Origin: Prevotella sp. UBA4339
GTDB lineage: Bacteria; Bacteroidota; Bacteroidia; Bacteroidales; Bacteroidaceae
DNA: 12,388 nucleotides
NCBI GenBank assembly: GCA_002393725.1
Contig: DGTJ01000052.1
Span: forward strand, 9,031-21,418
Direction: 5' to 3'
Positions 1-9,251 of the stretch are shown one piece after another. The translations under genes and the position numbers were made by a program. Within the stretch, counting starts at the first letter, position 1. Every line of letters starts with the position of its first letter. The notes under the pieces are model-generated. The model was not told where the DNA came from. It searched no databases and was given only the letters and a program-made list of their open reading frames with translations.

Positions 1-758
1 AGGTTCTCGATGTTCTTCGGGTCGGAGAGGAATTCCTTGAAGTATTCCTCAGAATATTCGAAGTAATCTGGTGTGAAGCCCCACATGTTCATGGAAACAG
101 GAGTGTTGTCGGCTACCTCAACCCATTTGCCGTCCTCATCCTTATATCGGATAGGCTCAGTAGCAGCACCGGAATTAGAACCGTCAGCAGCGCAGCGTAC
201 TATCTCTGTGCGCTCAACAACTGTTGTAAGGTGACCCTTCTCATTCTTTGAGCAGATACCGCGGGCAACGGTGCCGTTCTCCGAGAGGGTGTTGCCTACA
301 CGGAAACCTACCATTGCGTATTGGTTCTTGGCACCTTCTGGCAGATCTGCAAGGAACTTGCCGATAACCATGAACGCATCGCGATTGTAGAAATCATCGC
401 AGTTGATAACGCAGAAAGGCTCCTTAATGACGTCCTTACCCATCAGCACTGCGTGGTTAGTGCCCCAAGGCTTCTGACGACCTTCTGGTACAGAGAATCC
501 CTCAGGCAGTGCATCGAGAGCCTGGAAGCAAAGCTCACACTTAACCTTGCCCTCGTACTTGGAAAGAATCTGAGTGCGGAACTGCTCCTCGAAGTCTTTT
601 CTGATTACCCATACGATCTTGCCGAATCCTGCCTGGATGGCATCGTATATACTATAGTCCATGATTGTTTCACCATTTGGTCCAAGACCATCAAGTTGTT
701 TCAGGCCACCGTAGCGGCTTCCCATACCTGCTGCAAGCAGAAATAGAGTTGGTTTCAT
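1..758 (-). CDS. Sugar-phosphate nucleotidyltransferase-like protein, C-terminus cut by window edge
   Basis: Reading from the ATG at 758 gives 252 residues with no stop before the left edge, so the C-terminus is missing. The N-terminus carries the NTP-transferase signature LAAGMGSRYGGLKQ (residues 8-21), the glycine-rich loop that binds the nucleotide phosphates in the GlmU/RfbA/GalU type fold. KPWGTNHAV (97-104 region) and INCDDFYN (118-125) follow, where D121/D122 lie in the usual metal-binding position. Known for the fold: transfer of NMP from an NTP to a sugar-1-phosphate or similar phosphate acceptor, in the cytoplasm. The substrate cannot be read from this part. The start is well supported because the signature begins seven residues in. 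It has its own promoter-like -7 box 39 bp upstream and lies 114 bp beyond the tamL stop, so it is probably transcribed separately. A MobA-like or cytidylyltransferase role is less likely. Confidence 0.85.
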   Translation of the reverse strand, partial: MKPTLFLLAAGMGSRYGGLKQLDGLGPNGETIMDYSIYDAIQAGFGKIVWVIRKDFEEQFRTQILSKYEGKVKCELCFQALDALPEGFSVPEGRQKPWGTNHAVLMGKDVIKEPFCVINCDDFYNRDAFMVIGKFLADLPEGAKNQYAMVGFRVGNTLSENGTVARGICSKNEKGHLTTVVERTEIVRCAADGSNSGAATEPIRYKDEDGKWVEVADNTPVSMNMWGFTPDYFEYSEEYFKEFLSDPKNIEN

Positions 759-796
759 AATTGCGTTATATTTTATGTGAAGTTAATAATCTTGTG

Positions 797-804
797 CAAA
801 GGTA
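797..804 (-). promoter_or_regulatory. Bacteroidota-type -7 element for the nucleotidyltransferase gene
   Basis: On the minus strand this reads TACCTTTG, a perfect match to the TAnnTTTG consensus of Bacteroidota primary-sigma promoters, followed by GCAC as at the other promoters in this window. It lies 38 bp from the ATG at 758. I see no good TTTG at the expected -33 distance (about 824-830), so the promoter is called from one box only. Confidence 0.6.
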
Positions 805-867
805 GTAATATTTTCTTATGATAGAATGATTTTACCTTAATGAATACTTGTTTTTATGATTTTTTAA

Positions 868-883
868 ACCCATCAGAATGGGT
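868..883 (-). terminator. Weak hairpin at the 3' end of tamL
   Basis: A perfect 6-bp inverted repeat (ACCCAT / ATGGGT, 4-nt loop) overlaps the tamL stop codon at 873-875. On the minus strand it is followed by TTTAAAAAAT and no clean T-run, so it is a poor intrinsic terminator. It is nevertheless the only hairpin I can see between the long operon and the next gene's promoter. Confidence 0.35.
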
Positions 884-3314
884 AGCCGATTGCGAAGTTC
901 AAGGTGTGGGCATCTTTGAAACGTGCAATATTGAAGTAGCCGCCCTTCACTGTACCATCATCTTTTATGGTGTCATAGGGGAAATGAAGTGCTATTCCCC
1001 AGTCGACACGGATTACGAGGAATCCAAGGTCATAGCGGAGGCCGATGCCTGTTCCGAGAGCAATATCATTTAAAAAGCTTGATGGCTCGAATATGGACTG
1101 CTTCTCCCAAATCTGGAAAGTCTTAATTACATTCCGGGTCTCCTCATCGGTAATACTTTGAATGAAGGCATCATCATAGGTCTCCGAACCTTTGAAGTCC
1201 CATACATTGCCTGCATCCAGGAATATGGCACCATGCAGGTTTCCCCAGAGGGGAGTGCGGTACTCGAGGTTCATAATCAACTTGATCTCACCATTCCGGA
1301 ATATGTAGTTGAACTGTCTGTCGTTAATTTCGAAGTCGTTAAATCTTCCAGGGCCGATATCTCTCACTCTGAAGGCTCTTATGCTGTTGGCGCCACCGGC
1401 ATAGAACAGTTCGCTGTAGGGAGCACCATCGGAATTTCCATAAGACCAAACTAAGCCAGTGTTAACGTGCCCTACAAGTTTTGATTTCATGCCTATTGAC
1501 CAAGTCTTGGTAAAGTCTGTCTCAACACGAAGGAACTGCGAATAGTCTGTCTTGAAAATCTTCTTGTATTTCTCGTTGAACGACCTTCCTCTGGCCATAT
1601 CTATGAGTGATACGATATTTCCTGATTCTTCAACAGTAGTTTCCCATCGGATGGGATTGAGCATCTTTGATGGACTGGTATAAATATAGGTATATCGTAT
1701 TTTGGGTATGAAGTAGTCTTCCATTGTCCTTTCCAGGAAGATATTATCCTGCATCAGCGATTCGTATTTTTCTGTGGTGCTGTTCTTAAACTGATATTTC
1801 ACTGTCAGTGGTGAGAACTCATGCTTGCTCGTCTCTGATGGCTGCCACCGGTATGTCCATTCCCCTGAAACAACATGCATCTTGTAATAATCCGTACGGC
1901 GCACCACGTCTGCTGATATCTTTGCAAATGTGGTTGGGGCGGCATAGAAATTTCTGCGAGGTCTCCTTCTTCCGTCCCTTGGGCGCCTTATACGGTCACT
2001 GTTGTAGAAAGGTGCTATGATGCGTGGGAACTCAAGAGACACGTCGGCACCATATTGGTAGCTCCCGTCTTTTACTCCGCCTGAGTTCTGCCACTGATAT
2101 GAGCCGTGAAGGTTTACGTCGAGCTTTTCTGCGCCTCTGAAGAGATTGCGCTTGGCGAAACCGATTTTGACCTCAGGACCATATCGTCCGTTGGTGCGCC
2201 CGATGGCATTGCCTTCGATGTAAAAGTCATAAGGCTTATCGAACACACAGTTGAGACTAAGGTCAAGAGTGTCTGTATCAGGTCTCGGTGTAAACTGGAA
2301 ATCTGTACTTGTAAATACTCCTGTAGCATTTATCTTGTTTGCCGACTCCAAATACTTGTCATAACTGAATTCCTGGCGAGGTCTTAATCTCAGGTTCCTT
2401 AATATTACACTTGGGATGATCGGAGGGCGTTTCCCATTGAAGTGAAATGTAAGGTGCCTTCTATTCAAGGAGTCTTTCAGCTGTTCACGGAAAGACTTCC
2501 TATATTGTATGTCGATATTACCGATGTACCATTTTTTCAGAACTTCCTTTGGGAGGTCATCAATAAGTTGGAATCTCAGCTGGCTCTTGCCTTCTACAGC
2601 AAAAGTGTCAGCCAGATATGTGGCATAGCTTGGATTATAATAGTAGTATCCGTTATTACGCAGCAGGGTGCTTATGCGTGTTCGCTCTCCGTCAAGGTTG
2701 GCCACATTGAAAGGCATGCCTTTCTTGATGAGACTTTCCTCTTGGGTGGAGTCGATAAGCTCTTGCATGGCCTTAGGGTATTTGACATAGCTTACGCTGT
2801 CAAGAGTGAAAAGCGAGTCGAGAGTAATTGTATAGCGTATCCTGCTCTTCTTTGGATTCTTTGAAGGTACCAGCTCATAGTCAACGTGGCTTCTGAAATA
2901 CCCATTGTTGCGCAACACGTTTTGTGCCACCGTTGCTCGCATGGCTGGGTTTACCTGACTTATGAGCACTGGGGGAGTACCGAAGCTTTTTGTCATCCAC
3001 TTTGAGAACTTTCCCTCTTTGCCTGCGAAATGGTTGTATATCCACAGATGCCACGACCAAGGCGCAGTATAGTAGCTGCTGCCAAAGAGTGATCCGTTGG
3101 GCTCAGTGGCTAAGGCTGCCTCTACTTCTATTTTGGTATTCTCAAGATAACTCGCATGAGTCTTGTCGTTGTTCTCGTCGGCATATTCGATGGGTTTCAG
3201 GCCTGCGAAGAGCTGTTCGCCTTCTGGTATGTTCTTGGTCATCGAACAGGAGGTGAGGAGAAGTGTAAGTGATATACAGAATATCCCTATATATATATTG
3301 CCCTTTTTCGTCAT
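873..3314 (-). CDS. tamL: TamL: lipidated Omp85/BamA-family outer-membrane barrel protein
   Basis: This 813-residue protein is the Bacteroidota counterpart of TamA, the outer-membrane half of the translocation and assembly module. The N-terminus is a lipoprotein signal peptide: MTKKG, a hydrophobic stretch (about 7-20), then the lipobox LLTSC with the acylated cysteine at residue 23. Lipidation is what separates TamL from proteobacterial TamA. Residues of roughly 90-350 look like periplasmic POTRA repeats (several NNGYF/NNGYY turns). The rest is a beta-barrel rich in alternating aromatic strands and ending in a terminal Phe (IGYPF). The loop-6 motif of Omp85 proteins appears as IRAF (645-648) within GGANSIRAF; the usual form is VRGF/Y, so here Ala replaces Gly. 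The ATG overlaps the tamB stop by 4 bp (ATGA), implying translational coupling. In the family the TamA POTRA domain contacts the TamB C-terminus. A BamA assignment is unlikely because of the lipobox and the tamB neighbour. Confidence 0.92.
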   Translation of the reverse strand: MTKKGNIYIGIFCISLTLLLTSCSMTKNIPEGEQLFAGLKPIEYADENNDKTHASYLENTKIEVEAALATEPNGSLFGSSYYTAPWSWHLWIYNHFAGKEGKFSKWMTKSFGTPPVLISQVNPAMRATVAQNVLRNNGYFRSHVDYELVPSKNPKKSRIRYTITLDSLFTLDSVSYVKYPKAMQELIDSTQEESLIKKGMPFNVANLDGERTRISTLLRNNGYYYYNPSYATYLADTFAVEGKSQLRFQLIDDLPKEVLKKWYIGNIDIQYRKSFREQLKDSLNRRHLTFHFNGKRPPIIPSVILRNLRLRPRQEFSYDKYLESANKINATGVFTSTDFQFTPRPDTDTLDLSLNCVFDKPYDFYIEGNAIGRTNGRYGPEVKIGFAKRNLFRGAEKLDVNLHGSYQWQNSGGVKDGSYQYGADVSLEFPRIIAPFYNSDRIRRPRDGRRRPRRNFYAAPTTFAKISADVVRRTDYYKMHVVSGEWTYRWQPSETSKHEFSPLTVKYQFKNSTTEKYESLMQDNIFLERTMEDYFIPKIRYTYIYTSPSKMLNPIRWETTVEESGNIVSLIDMARGRSFNEKYKKIFKTDYSQFLRVETDFTKTWSIGMKSKLVGHVNTGLVWSYGNSDGAPYSELFYAGGANSIRAFRVRDIGPGRFNDFEINDRQFNYIFRNGEIKLIMNLEYRTPLWGNLHGAIFLDAGNVWDFKGSETYDDAFIQSITDEETRNVIKTFQIWEKQSIFEPSSFLNDIALGTGIGLRYDLGFLVIRVDWGIALHFPYDTIKDDGTVKGGYFNIARFKDAHTLNFAIGYPF

Positions 3315-6300
3315 TTCCTAGAATCTGTCTTAATTGTATCCCTTGGTTCCCGCATTATCCGACCGTTTGTCGCTTGGACATTATTCTTTAACCTGAAGAT
3401 GTCCCAGAATCTGTCAAGTTTTCTTCGCCAGATAAAACCACCGCCATATTCGCTCGTATAGCCTTCAAGCCAGTCATATACATTCTGCTTGTAGAAGAGC
3501 TTAAGGTTCTGGGTCCCCTCTTGGTTGAGACGATATTCCATCGATACATTGTCGAAGAATGACTGTTTCTGTCCGATGTCAGTATTGCCCCCTGTTGCAA
3601 GAAGGCCTCCTATCTGAATCTTAAGACGGTTGTTGAGTAACCGCTTTGAGAACTGGAAGGAGAAGTCTTGTTTCTCCTTTCCGCTACTGTTTACGGAGCT
3701 CTCTACGCCTATGCTGATATCGATAGTCTTCAGGGCTGAGCCTGCTATATTGTTGATCTCGTTCTGCAGGAATGCACTGAGTGCGGAGTTCATGGAGAAG
3801 TTACCGGAGGCACTGCTGTCCAGATACATGCCTGTGGTAATCATTGCTACTGCTATCTTACCTCGTTCTTCAATTGACATCGAGCTGAGTTCTCCATTTA
3901 TAAGATTGTCTTCCGGAGCTTCAATTATGAACTGAAGGCCCATATCATTGAGCGTCTTGCTTATCTCTACTCCGCAATCGAAAGCCACACTTCTCACTAC
4001 GCCAGACTCGTCTTTTACTGTACTCTTGTTGCGCTCTGTGGCAGTGATACTGAGTCTGGGGTTCATCGGATCGCCTGTAAACTCTACGTAGCTGCCGCTT
4101 TTGATGTTAAATGTTCTCAGCGGTATTATCGGTAGTGAGTACTTCATTACTCCGCTGTTGATGGTATATCGGCCTGTAAGACTTAACTCTTGGGCATTGT
4201 ACTTCATTCTCAGGTCTCCTCCGCCTGTCAGCTCTACGTAGTTGGTCTGGTCTGCGTTGAGATTGCATATTACGTGAGCGCCCTCTGACACTTTAATGGT
4301 CAAGTCTGCATTCAGCCCTGTAGGCTTGGGACGGATAACGATTACCTCTGTTGTATCATTGAAATCAGTGAACTTCACTAATTCGTCTAAGCGGTTGTCG
4401 GTAGAGAGTGGAGAGTCAAGAAGCATGTATGTCATATCGGTAGAGCCTAACACATCCAGGCGGCCACGCATACTCAACTGGTCAACAGGTCCTTGCATGC
4501 GGGCAAAGAAGTTGACGAAAGCCTTTCCGAAAGCGAGTGATTTCTGTTCTTGCTTTGCATTGATCAACAGCAGATTCCGTGCTCTCATCTGCATATCCAT
4601 CGTGATGTGCTCTGTGTCTTTGAAGTCTACGTTACCCATCATCACCAAAGGCTCGTCGTTGTAGGCATACAGACCGAAATTCTCTATCAGGATCTGTGAG
4701 TCAACGATTCGTATGGGGTCATTGTCAAACCTCATTTTTACTCCGTATGGCTGACTTATCAGATATGCATCCTCTACGAATATTTCACCGTCTACATCTG
4801 GATGCCTTGTGCTGCCATGAATCGAGAGCGTTCCCTCGCCAAAACCTTCGAGGCCTACGATTTGGTCAGGAACAAATCCGTTGGCTATTGACAGAGGGAA
4901 GTGTGTCATTGTCATGGTGGCGTCAATTATGTTCTCGTCACCATTCTGATATGTACCAGATAGTAATCCGAATTCTTCTTCGTCGAGCATAAACCGGGCT
5001 TCGATGGCATGCGTATTGTCTTCCTTCATCAGATAGACAAACTCTGTGCTTATATTTCCTATCGGTGAATTTTCGTAGGTCATCTGCTCAACGGCCATGT
5101 CTGATGCGAGGGAGATGTTCTCATTCTTGTCCTGTATGATATGGTAGTCACCATGCAGATAGCCAGTCACACGTGGCATGTACGGGATGACAGAAGACAA
5201 TTCTCCTAAGTCGAGCCGGTTTACGCTTACGGTAAGGTCTTGAAGCATTGTTGAGTCCTGATTCTCTGTATATAGTTTCAGACCGGTCTTGTCATCGGCT
5301 ATCAGGTCAACCTTTGCCTGCACTTTCCCTCCCTTGTTGAGGAAGATGAAATTGTCTTTGTTGAGATTGAACTCCTTGTATCCGAGCATCGGGCGTTCAG
5401 GCATCAGCCTGATCCTTATACCATCCTGTTCCATCTCTGCCGTAGCACCAATCCTTACTCCCATGCGGTTCTTTGCATCATAATATCTCAGCCCTGCCAG
5501 TGCTCCATGCTCGTGGAAATGACCATCGATAAGTGTGTTGAATACGAATTGCGGATTCTTCTTGTTGTTCCTTATCTGTGCCTGATAGGTCAGCTTGTCG
5601 GCTTTCTGGGTTAGGTTGAGCCGGATGGTATCGATCCGTATGCTGTCGTAGTTGAGTGAATATAGATGGCTGCTTCCGTTGATGCCGGTCTCTGGCGATG
5701 CGGTAATATCTACCAGTATCTCCTTGAAGTCAATGTCACTCGTATGTAAAAGGGTTGCTATCGGGTTTTCTTTCTTGCTCTCTATGTGCAGCTTCATCGT
5801 TGGCAGCAGGCGCTTTATGGCTGGCTGATCGATAATACGGCTCTCGTATTGCACCTTGATAGAGTCTGTAAGAGTGCTTATTTGCCTGAGGATGCTTTCG
5901 TAGTCTCCGCTGCCGTCAATCTTTATAATAAAATCTCCGCTTTGCGCCCTTACGTATGTAGTGTCGGCATTTGTTCTGACGAGCAGTCCGATATGGTCTG
6001 TGTTATATGTCCTTTTCTCGTCTTTTATCACGATATCTCCTATCAACCCTCTGACATAGTGTGTCTTTTTGAAATCGGAATTGACGTCTACGTCTCCTTT
6101 GAATCCAATGGCGAGTGTATCATTGACAAGGCGCAGTCTTAGTAGGTCTGCTTTGGTGATGTCTGTGCTGACAGAGCCTTCAAAGCGGTTTTTGCCCAAT
6201 AGGGCATCAAGGCTTATCGTTCCATTTATGAGTTCATTATGTCCTGTGAGCAGTGCCTGCGCCTTACCATTGTGCAAATTGGCTGATGCTGCGAAGTCCG

Positions 6301-7984
6301 TGATATTCAGGCTGCCGTATTGCAGCTGGCTGATATTGGCTTCGGCCGCAAGATGACTCTTGTCTGAGAGGAAGTCTGTGCCATAGCCTTTTGCCTTCAT
6401 GTCTGCCGAGAGATTGTATAGAGAGTCGTTGGGCATGAAATGGTGCAGGTTCAGATCAGTGATACTGATATCAGCATCGTAACTCATAAAGTCGATAGCC
6501 ATCTCGCTCTTGGCATTCTTGGGGATAGTGGCATCGGCCGACAGTTTTACGGTGCCTTTGCCTTCATGTGCAATCATGTCGGCTGAGTATTTGTTCTTTC
6601 CGTTGGCCTTTAGTCCACCATCTATGGTGATGCCTGAAGGTATTCGGTAGTTCTTCGAAAGCTTGGGGTCGGCAAGTGCCAGAAGGAAATTCACGTCTTG
6701 CATCCTGGCACTTACTTTCAGGTCACAAACAGGCACCTGGTCTTGCTGCGACAAACCGGCTGTGCCGTTGAGATTCATGTTGAAGGCTGAAGGCAGTGAG
6801 ATATTTAGCCCTGTAAGTTCCATTGCCTGGATATTTCCATTAAGTGAGCCTTTGATGTTTATCGGCTGGTTGGGATATTCCTTTATAAACGCTTGTGGCA
6901 GTTCGCCCATGAATCTTATCATGTCCTGCTTGCCTATCTGGGCATTCAGGCGCATTTTCATTTGTCCGGGATTCTGTGAGTCGGCCAGGTTGAAGTCGAG
7001 GTCTGTGTCTGTATAGATGTCAGAGTCCGTTGTGCGCAGGGTCATTCCCTTAAGCTGTATATTGTTGAAAATGGAGTCCAGCCTGATGCTTCCTGACATG
7101 TGGCTTATGTCAATGCCGCATCTCTCCCTCGCTGAACTTTCCTTGATATATAGAGATAGTCCTGATGGAGAGAAGAGGAAAGAGTCAATATGCATGATGA
7201 GATCGCTCATGGCGATATGGTTGAAGTCAAAGCCTTTCTCTTCCGGCATCCATTGGTTGTCGTATCTGAACTTGCCGTTTCTCCATTCTGTACATGTTAT
7301 CCCGTATATCCCTTTACCTATGTCTATGTTTGCCTCCCTGGCTACAGCATTTCCTAAGTAGGTCTGGATGTTGAGTGTGTCTCCGGGCATGTGGATGGTC
7401 AGGCTTGTATTCTTAAAGTTGAGGCTGTCGGCTTTGATGATCCATTTGGCTGTTGACTCTGTGGTGTCTACAGCGGCAGTGTCGCTCATTGCGATGTCAA
7501 TATTTGCTTCTGCAAGCCGTGCTCCGTTTATCTCTGCTGTCTCTTTATCGAGGTCAATACCTTTCGATGCCAGCCATAGCTCCTCCATCCGTCCTTTTAT
7601 TCTCAGGTCACTGATGAATCCATTGGTGTTGATGCTTGCTGTTTTCAGCGACAGCTCGTTTATTACGATACGCTTTTTTAGTAATGGCAGCAGTTTGATG
7701 TCAGCCGTGAGGTGCTTGATGTCGGCTATGGTGTCTTTCACTTGTGGCAGGGAGTCGTTCTGGTGAAGTGCACGGAAGTCGTTAAGTCCGAAATTCAGTG
7801 GCCATTCCAGAGTGACGCGTCCTAAAGAGATCTCCATGCCAGTCTTTTCTGAGACTATCGATACTACCTTGTCTGCAACCCAATTCTGTACTGGTGGCAG
7901 ATAGAGTAGGGCGGTGAGTATCAGAAACAGCAGAAACGGTGATGCTACCGCTATTGCGATCCATTTTAGGACTTTTCTTGTCAT
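3311..7984 (-). CDS. tamB: TamB: periplasm-spanning translocation/assembly module protein (DUF490)
   Basis: A very large AsmA-like/TamB protein of 1557 residues from the chosen start. The N-terminus MTRKVLKWIAIAV leads into one membrane anchor (about residues 7-29), then LPPVQNWVADKV and a motif-poor, beta-rich body that fits the long hydrophobic groove known for TamB-type proteins. The C-terminal third has the DUF490 character: near residues 1240-1320 there are NLNADQTNYVELTGGGDLRM and a TGDPMNPRL element typical of TamB. It is anchored in the inner membrane and reaches TamL. Known roles are autotransporter and usher assembly, and phospholipid transport in E. coli together with YhdP and YdbH. 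An upstream in-frame ATG at 8032 would add 16 polar residues before the anchor and overlap the kinase gene by 38 bp. I prefer 7984, 10 bp after that gene's stop, because it gives a normal positively charged signal anchor. It overlaps tamL by 4 bp. No frameshift was seen. Confidence 0.92.
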   Translation of the reverse strand: MTRKVLKWIAIAVASPFLLFLILTALLYLPPVQNWVADKVVSIVSEKTGMEISLGRVTLEWPLNFGLNDFRALHQNDSLPQVKDTIADIKHLTADIKLLPLLKKRIVINELSLKTASINTNGFISDLRIKGRMEELWLASKGIDLDKETAEINGARLAEANIDIAMSDTAAVDTTESTAKWIIKADSLNFKNTSLTIHMPGDTLNIQTYLGNAVAREANIDIGKGIYGITCTEWRNGKFRYDNQWMPEEKGFDFNHIAMSDLIMHIDSFLFSPSGLSLYIKESSARERCGIDISHMSGSIRLDSIFNNIQLKGMTLRTTDSDIYTDTDLDFNLADSQNPGQMKMRLNAQIGKQDMIRFMGELPQAFIKEYPNQPINIKGSLNGNIQAMELTGLNISLPSAFNMNLNGTAGLSQQDQVPVCDLKVSARMQDVNFLLALADPKLSKNYRIPSGITIDGGLKANGKNKYSADMIAHEGKGTVKLSADATIPKNAKSEMAIDFMSYDADISITDLNLHHFMPNDSLYNLSADMKAKGYGTDFLSDKSHLAAEANISQLQYGSLNITDFAASANLHNGKAQALLTGHNELINGTISLDALLGKNRFEGSVSTDITKADLLRLRLVNDTLAIGFKGDVDVNSDFKKTHYVRGLIGDIVIKDEKRTYNTDHIGLLVRTNADTTYVRAQSGDFIIKIDGSGDYESILRQISTLTDSIKVQYESRIIDQPAIKRLLPTMKLHIESKKENPIATLLHTSDIDFKEILVDITASPETGINGSSHLYSLNYDSIRIDTIRLNLTQKADKLTYQAQIRNNKKNPQFVFNTLIDGHFHEHGALAGLRYYDAKNRMGVRIGATAEMEQDGIRIRLMPERPMLGYKEFNLNKDNFIFLNKGGKVQAKVDLIADDKTGLKLYTENQDSTMLQDLTVSVNRLDLGELSSVIPYMPRVTGYLHGDYHIIQDKNENISLASDMAVEQMTYENSPIGNISTEFVYLMKEDNTHAIEARFMLDEEEFGLLSGTYQNGDENIIDATMTMTHFPLSIANGFVPDQIVGLEGFGEGTLSIHGSTRHPDVDGEIFVEDAYLISQPYGVKMRFDNDPIRIVDSQILIENFGLYAYNDEPLVMMGNVDFKDTEHITMDMQMRARNLLLINAKQEQKSLAFGKAFVNFFARMQGPVDQLSMRGRLDVLGSTDMTYMLLDSPLSTDNRLDELVKFTDFNDTTEVIVIRPKPTGLNADLTIKVSEGAHVICNLNADQTNYVELTGGGDLRMKYNAQELSLTGRYTINSGVMKYSLPIIPLRTFNIKSGSYVEFTGDPMNPRLSITATERNKSTVKDESGVVRSVAFDCGVEISKTLNDMGLQFIIEAPEDNLINGELSSMSIEERGKIAVAMITTGMYLDSSASGNFSMNSALSAFLQNEINNIAGSALKTIDISIGVESSVNSSGKEKQDFSFQFSKRLLNNRLKIQIGGLLATGGNTDIGQKQSFFDNVSMEYRLNQEGTQNLKLFYKQNVYDWLEGYTSEYGGGFIWRRKLDRFWDIFRLKNNVQATNGRIMREPRDTIKTDSRK

Positions 7985-7994
7985 GATGATATGA

Positions 7995-8615
7995 TTAATC
8001 CATAGGGAACAATCCGAATAACTTGGCATCAATCATGTCTGTCACCTGTTGGAGGTGTTCAGGATTGTCACCAAACTTGCAGTTGTCTCCATCTACGATG
8101 ATCAGCTGGCCCTTATACGTGCTGATCCACTCTTCATATCGTTTCTCCAGTCCCTGCAGATAGTCCAGTCGCATAGTCTGCTCATATTCCCGTCCGCGCT
8201 TTTGTATCTGTGCCACGAGGGTGGGGATACTCGAGCGGATATATATCATCAGGTCGGGCAGCTTAACGAGTGACATCATCAGGTCAAAGAGGTCGGAGTA
8301 GTTGTCGAAGTCTCTGTCGCTCATCATCCCCTGTGAGTGCAGGTTGGGTGCGAAGATGCGTGCATCCTCAAAGATGGTGCGGTCCTGGATTATGGTGTCG
8401 TTCGATCTTGATATCTCCACCACTTCCTTGAATCGCTTGTTCAGGAAGTAGATTTGCAGATTGAATGCCCATCTGGGCATGTCGGCATAGAAGTCTGCCA
8501 GATAGGGGTTGTTGTCTACTGGTTCAAATCGTGGTGTCCAGCCGTAGCGGTGAGCCAGGAGCTTTGTCAGGGTGGTCTTGCCACTGCCTATGTTGCCTGC
8601 TATTGCGATGTGCAT
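7995..8615 (-). CDS. Deoxynucleoside kinase, copy 1 (Gln in base-binding position)
   Basis: A 206-residue cytosolic kinase of the dCK/dGK/TK2-type dNK family. It phosphorylates a deoxyribonucleoside at the 5' OH with an NTP, for dNTP salvage. Visible parts: P-loop GNIGSGKT (7-14); FEPV with E31, the expected catalytic base; WAFNLQIYFL, in which Q54 aligns with the base-contacting Gln of animal dNKs; DRTIFED (78-84), the family's DRS-type motif with E83; and the LID QKRGREYEQT (138-147) with arginines for the transferred phosphate. Length is normal for bacterial dNKs. It lies 12 bp downstream of a paralogue with roughly 55-60% identity by eye, and the first 35 nt of the two genes are almost the same. 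Exact substrate (dA, dG or dC) cannot be assigned. The start is fixed by the P-loop at residue 7. Confidence 0.92.
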   Translation of the reverse strand: MHIAIAGNIGSGKTTLTKLLAHRYGWTPRFEPVDNNPYLADFYADMPRWAFNLQIYFLNKRFKEVVEISRSNDTIIQDRTIFEDARIFAPNLHSQGMMSDRDFDNYSDLFDLMMSLVKLPDLMIYIRSSIPTLVAQIQKRGREYEQTMRLDYLQGLEKRYEEWISTYKGQLIIVDGDNCKFGDNPEHLQQVTDMIDAKLFGLFPMD

Positions 8616-8627
8616 ATTCTTGTTGTT

Positions 8628-9251
8628 TTAAGGGTTAGGGAAGAGTCCGAAGAGATTTGCATCTATGCGGTCAATAATCTGCGCCAGGTCATGGGGGTTG
8701 TTGATAAAGTCAAGCTGGTCTTTTTCTACTGTCATCACCTTGCCCTGGTATTTGTTATGTATGAAGTCATCGTAGCGTTTGTTCAGATTCTGGAGGTAGT
8801 CCAGCTGTATAGTCTGCTCATAGTCTCGCCCACGCTTCTGGATATTGCTTACCAGATATGGCACTGATGCGTGAAGATAAATCATCAAGTCAGGCAGTTT
8901 CACTAATGACAACATCTGCTCGAAGAGTTCCATGTAGGTCTCATAGTCGCGGTCTGAGAGATTTCCCATTGCCTTGTTGTTCTCCATGAATACATAGACG
9001 CCTTCGAATATGGTGCGGTCCTGAATGATGGTATGATCCGTTTGCGAGATGGCTATCAGGTCGCGGAAGCGCTCTTTCAGGAAGTACACCTCGAGATTGA
9101 ACGACCATCGGTGTATGTCGTGATAGTAGTCTTCGAGATACGGATTTCCCTCTACCGACTCGTATCTTGGCTCCCAGCCGTAGTGACGTGCCAGCAGCCT
9201 GGTGAGTGTGGATTTGCCACTTCCGATGTTGCCTGCTATAGCGATGTGCAT
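8628..9251 (-). CDS. Deoxynucleoside kinase, copy 2 (Glu in base-binding position)
   Basis: A 207-residue paralogue of the kinase just downstream, with the same reaction and fold. P-loop GNIGSGKS (7-14), E31 in YESV, DRTIFEG (78-84) and LID QKRGRDYEQT (138-147) are all intact, so it should be active. Differences that may matter for substrate choice are FNLE in place of FNLQ at residue 54, where animal enzymes use Gln to read the base, and IFEG instead of IFED after E83. Known from the family: Bacillus (dgk/dck) and Lactobacillus also carry tandem dNK genes with different substrates, and the Lactobacillus pair forms a heterodimer. A similar split of labour here is inference. The start at 9251 lies 16 bp inside the end of the pseudouridine synthase gene, so translation is probably coupled. 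Confidence 0.92.
   Translation of the reverse strand: MHIAIAGNIGSGKSTLTRLLARHYGWEPRYESVEGNPYLEDYYHDIHRWSFNLEVYFLKERFRDLIAISQTDHTIIQDRTIFEGVYVFMENNKAMGNLSDRDYETYMELFEQMLSLVKLPDLMIYLHASVPYLVSNIQKRGRDYEQTIQLDYLQNLNKRYDDFIHNKYQGKVMTVEKDQLDFINNPHDLAQIIDRIDANLFGLFPNP

Noticed and set aside
321..746. A 141-codon plus-strand ORF
   Set aside because: It lies antisense to the nucleotidyltransferase, whose motifs are unmistakable on the other strand.
2442..2864. A 140-codon plus-strand ORF within tamL
   Set aside because: It is antisense to the POTRA region of tamL and shows no recognisable domain or start signal.
7985..8032. Upstream ATG of tamB adding 16 residues
   Set aside because: It would put a polar stretch before the membrane anchor and overlap the kinase gene by 38 bp; the ATG at 7984 gives a normal signal anchor.
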